Source of the DNA: J038 sp034437535
GTDB taxonomy: Bacteria > Chloroflexota > Anaerolineae > Aggregatilineales > Phototrophicaceae
Reading direction: 5' to 3'
Length of the DNA stretch: 24,142 bases
Assembly: GCA_034437535.1 (NCBI GenBank)
Contig: DAOTTZ010000194.1
Coordinates: 1-24,142 of the forward strand
Under the pieces are notes generated by a model. It worked only from the letters and a program-made list of their open reading frames with translations, searched no databases and was not told where the DNA came from. The position numbers and the translations under genes are program-made. Below, one piece after another: positions 22,958 through 24,142 of the stretch; positions within the stretch are counted from its first letter, which is position 1, and each line of letters starts with the position of its first letter.

Positions 22958-24142
22958 TTAGATCGGCTTGAGCACCCGGTCTTTACGGAGTCGCTTGGTG
23001 AAGATCGTCATGCCGTCCTGGTAGACCTCTTGCACCGCTTCGCGCCACGCCGGCACTTTGATGTCGTTGATTGCCGTTTGCTCGTAGCCATTATCTGTAA
23101 ATAACGCATCCCGCCCTTTTGCTATCTTTTCCGGCAAGAAAACAAAGCTGACTTCGCTCTGTAGCTCTCGCGATGCATCTTCCACCGCACGGATCATGGC
23201 GTAGATCACCTTTTCCGGCGCGTCCAGGCTGTCTTCAAGGTAAAGCTCATCAACCCGTGTGATGAGATTTTCGACCTGCCAGCCGATGATCCCGACGGAG
23301 TCTTCTTCGACCTCCGCGATGAGATAACTCTTCTGGCCGAATGACATAATCACGTCCATGCGGTCCACCTGTCGCTCGGTCTCTTTGTTGATGAAATCGG
23401 CGATGGTCTCGGCATGGGTGGGCATGGCCCGGCGCACCGTGATGCCGCTGGTATCAACGGTTGGGGCATCTGCGGTGTTGGTCGTCTCGGTGGGGGTGGC
23501 CGCTGTCGGCTCAGGTTCTGGGCTGGCTTGTGCTGGGGCTGGCTCGGCTTTGGCGGGGTCTGCCGGTTTCGGCTTGAGCTTATCCGCCACTTTTTGCCAG
23601 GCCGCCTGAACTTGCTTCCAGGTCTGCTCTACGTCGCTATCGTTGTTGATGACGACGTTGGCAGCTTTTACCTTGTCCTTCTGGGTGTTTTGCGCCAGGA
23701 TGCGCTGTTTTGCCGCTTCTTCAGACATCTTGCGCTTGCTAATCAAGCGGGTGTATTGTGTTTTGGGGCTGGCGTTAACGGTCCACACTTCGTCAACGGC
23801 TTTACCAAGATCACCTTCCAACAGCTTGATGGCTTCGATCACAACGACCTTCTGCTTGGCACGGCTGACCAGGGTGTTAATGGCCTGGCCGATGATCGGA
23901 TGCGTAATCGACTCTAGCTTTTGCAATAATGCCGGGTTGCTAAACACCATGCTCCCCAACATCGAGCGATTAATGGTTTGATCTGGATTCAAAATCACCT
24001 GTCCGAACGTTTCCAGAACAGGTTTATATGCAGGTGCGCCGGGAGACATTGCTTGGTGGGCCAGGCCATCTGCGTCGATGGTGTAGGCACCAAGATGCTG
24101 TAACATCTGGCGCACGACGCTCTTGCCGACGGCAATGTTTCC
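22958..24142 (-). CDS. coaE: Dephospho-CoA kinase fused to a GNAT-like domain (5' end outside window)
   Basis: The frame runs to the window edge: the outermost codons read GNIAVGKSVVRQM, so the P-loop (Walker A, GxxxxGKS) of CoaE is at 24119-24142, and only about ten residues are missing. The CoaE part spans about the first 190 visible residues: DADGLAHQAM, PGAPAYKPVLETFGQVIL, INRSMLGSMVF, ITHPII, EAIKLLEG, and the lid TRLISKRKMSEEAAKQRI. It phosphorylates dephospho-CoA, the last step of CoA synthesis. A Pro/Ala/Glu/Thr linker of about 44 residues (23444-23575) follows. The C-terminal ~160 residues look like a GNAT acetyltransferase fold (ITVRRAMPTHAETIADFI, SYLIAEVEEDSVGIIGW, FLPEKIAKGRDALFTDNGY). 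The acetyl-CoA pyrophosphate loop (R/Q-x-x-G-x-G/A) is not recognisable, so catalysis is doubtful. The usual CoaE length is about 200 residues. Confidence 0.9.
   Translation of the reverse strand, partial: GNIAVGKSVVRQMLQHLGAYTIDADGLAHQAMSPGAPAYKPVLETFGQVILNPDQTINRSMLGSMVFSNPALLQKLESITHPIIGQAINTLVSRAKQKVVVIEAIKLLEGDLGKAVDEVWTVNASPKTQYTRLISKRKMSEEAAKQRILAQNTQKDKVKAANVVINNDSDVEQTWKQVQAAWQKVADKLKPKPADPAKAEPAPAQASPEPEPTAATPTETTNTADAPTVDTSGITVRRAMPTHAETIADFINKETERQVDRMDVIMSFGQKSYLIAEVEEDSVGIIGWQVENLITRVDELYLEDSLDAPEKVIYAMIRAVEDASRELQSEVSFVFLPEKIAKGRDALFTDNGYEQTAINDIKVPAWREAVQEVYQDGMTIFTKRLRKDRVLKPI

Noticed and set aside
1..24142. Search for CRISPR arrays, tRNA genes, insertion sequences, attachment sites and toxin-antitoxin pairs
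   Set aside because: No spaced direct repeats, no tRNA-like T-loop/CCA pattern, no transposase or integrase, and no small paired genes of that kind were seen by eye. A tRNAscan or Infernal run could still find something missed.

Overview
The window looks like chromosomal DNA from a free-living bacterium, most likely a Chloroflexota (Anaerolineae-type) lineage. That assignment is an inference from protein flavour: the dephospho-CoA kinase motif, the OppB-type permease with an Asp-rich outer loop, the Uma2 nuclease, the DM13 protein and a short SigA-like sigma factor. No rRNA or taxonomic marker is present. There is no phage, plasmid, IS, CRISPR or tRNA signal. The DNA is gene-dense and no stretch above 300 bases lacks a gene.

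Layout. 1-800: the end of an unidentified plus-strand gene and a convergent hypothetical gene with a TTG start. 844-2091: an alpha-oxoamine synthase (PLP enzyme). 2298-4178: a fused homocysteine methyltransferase/methylenetetrahydrofolate reductase. 4266-5737: a small membrane protein and a ketopantoate-reductase-like enzyme. 5857-6438: a Uma2 nuclease. 6484-10065: cobalamin-dependent methionine synthase MetH, preceded by a compact control region (strong promoter, SAM-I riboswitch, intrinsic terminator, 10157-10357) whose -35 box overlaps the stop codon of the next gene. 10354-12783: a P-type cation ATPase. 12962-14817: a DM13 protein convergent with a secreted propeller-like protein. 15108-16705: a yceD-sigA unit with a strong promoter and a terminator. 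16771-18389: a GAF histidine kinase translationally coupled to a small membrane protein. 18510-22376: a family-5 solute-binding protein and two Opp/Dpp-type permeases, without ATPases. 22608-22892: a small membrane protein. 22958-24142: a dephospho-CoA kinase fused to a GNAT-like domain, whose start lies outside the window.

How the genes work together. The clearest theme is methionine and one-carbon metabolism. The fused enzyme can both make methyl-tetrahydrofolate (MTHFR half) and methylate homocysteine (N-terminal half). MetH performs the B12-dependent methylation under SAM feedback. CoaE and the ketopantoate-reductase-like enzyme may both bear on CoA supply, but they are far apart and their link is speculative. 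The rest is housekeeping or envelope biology.

I did not find a clearly new multi-gene defence or mobile system. The best leads are the CoaE-GNAT fusion, the very compact promoter/riboswitch/terminator of metH, the calcium-loop-like insert in the OppB permease, the cysteine-less DM13 protein and the P-type ATPase with altered membrane motifs.
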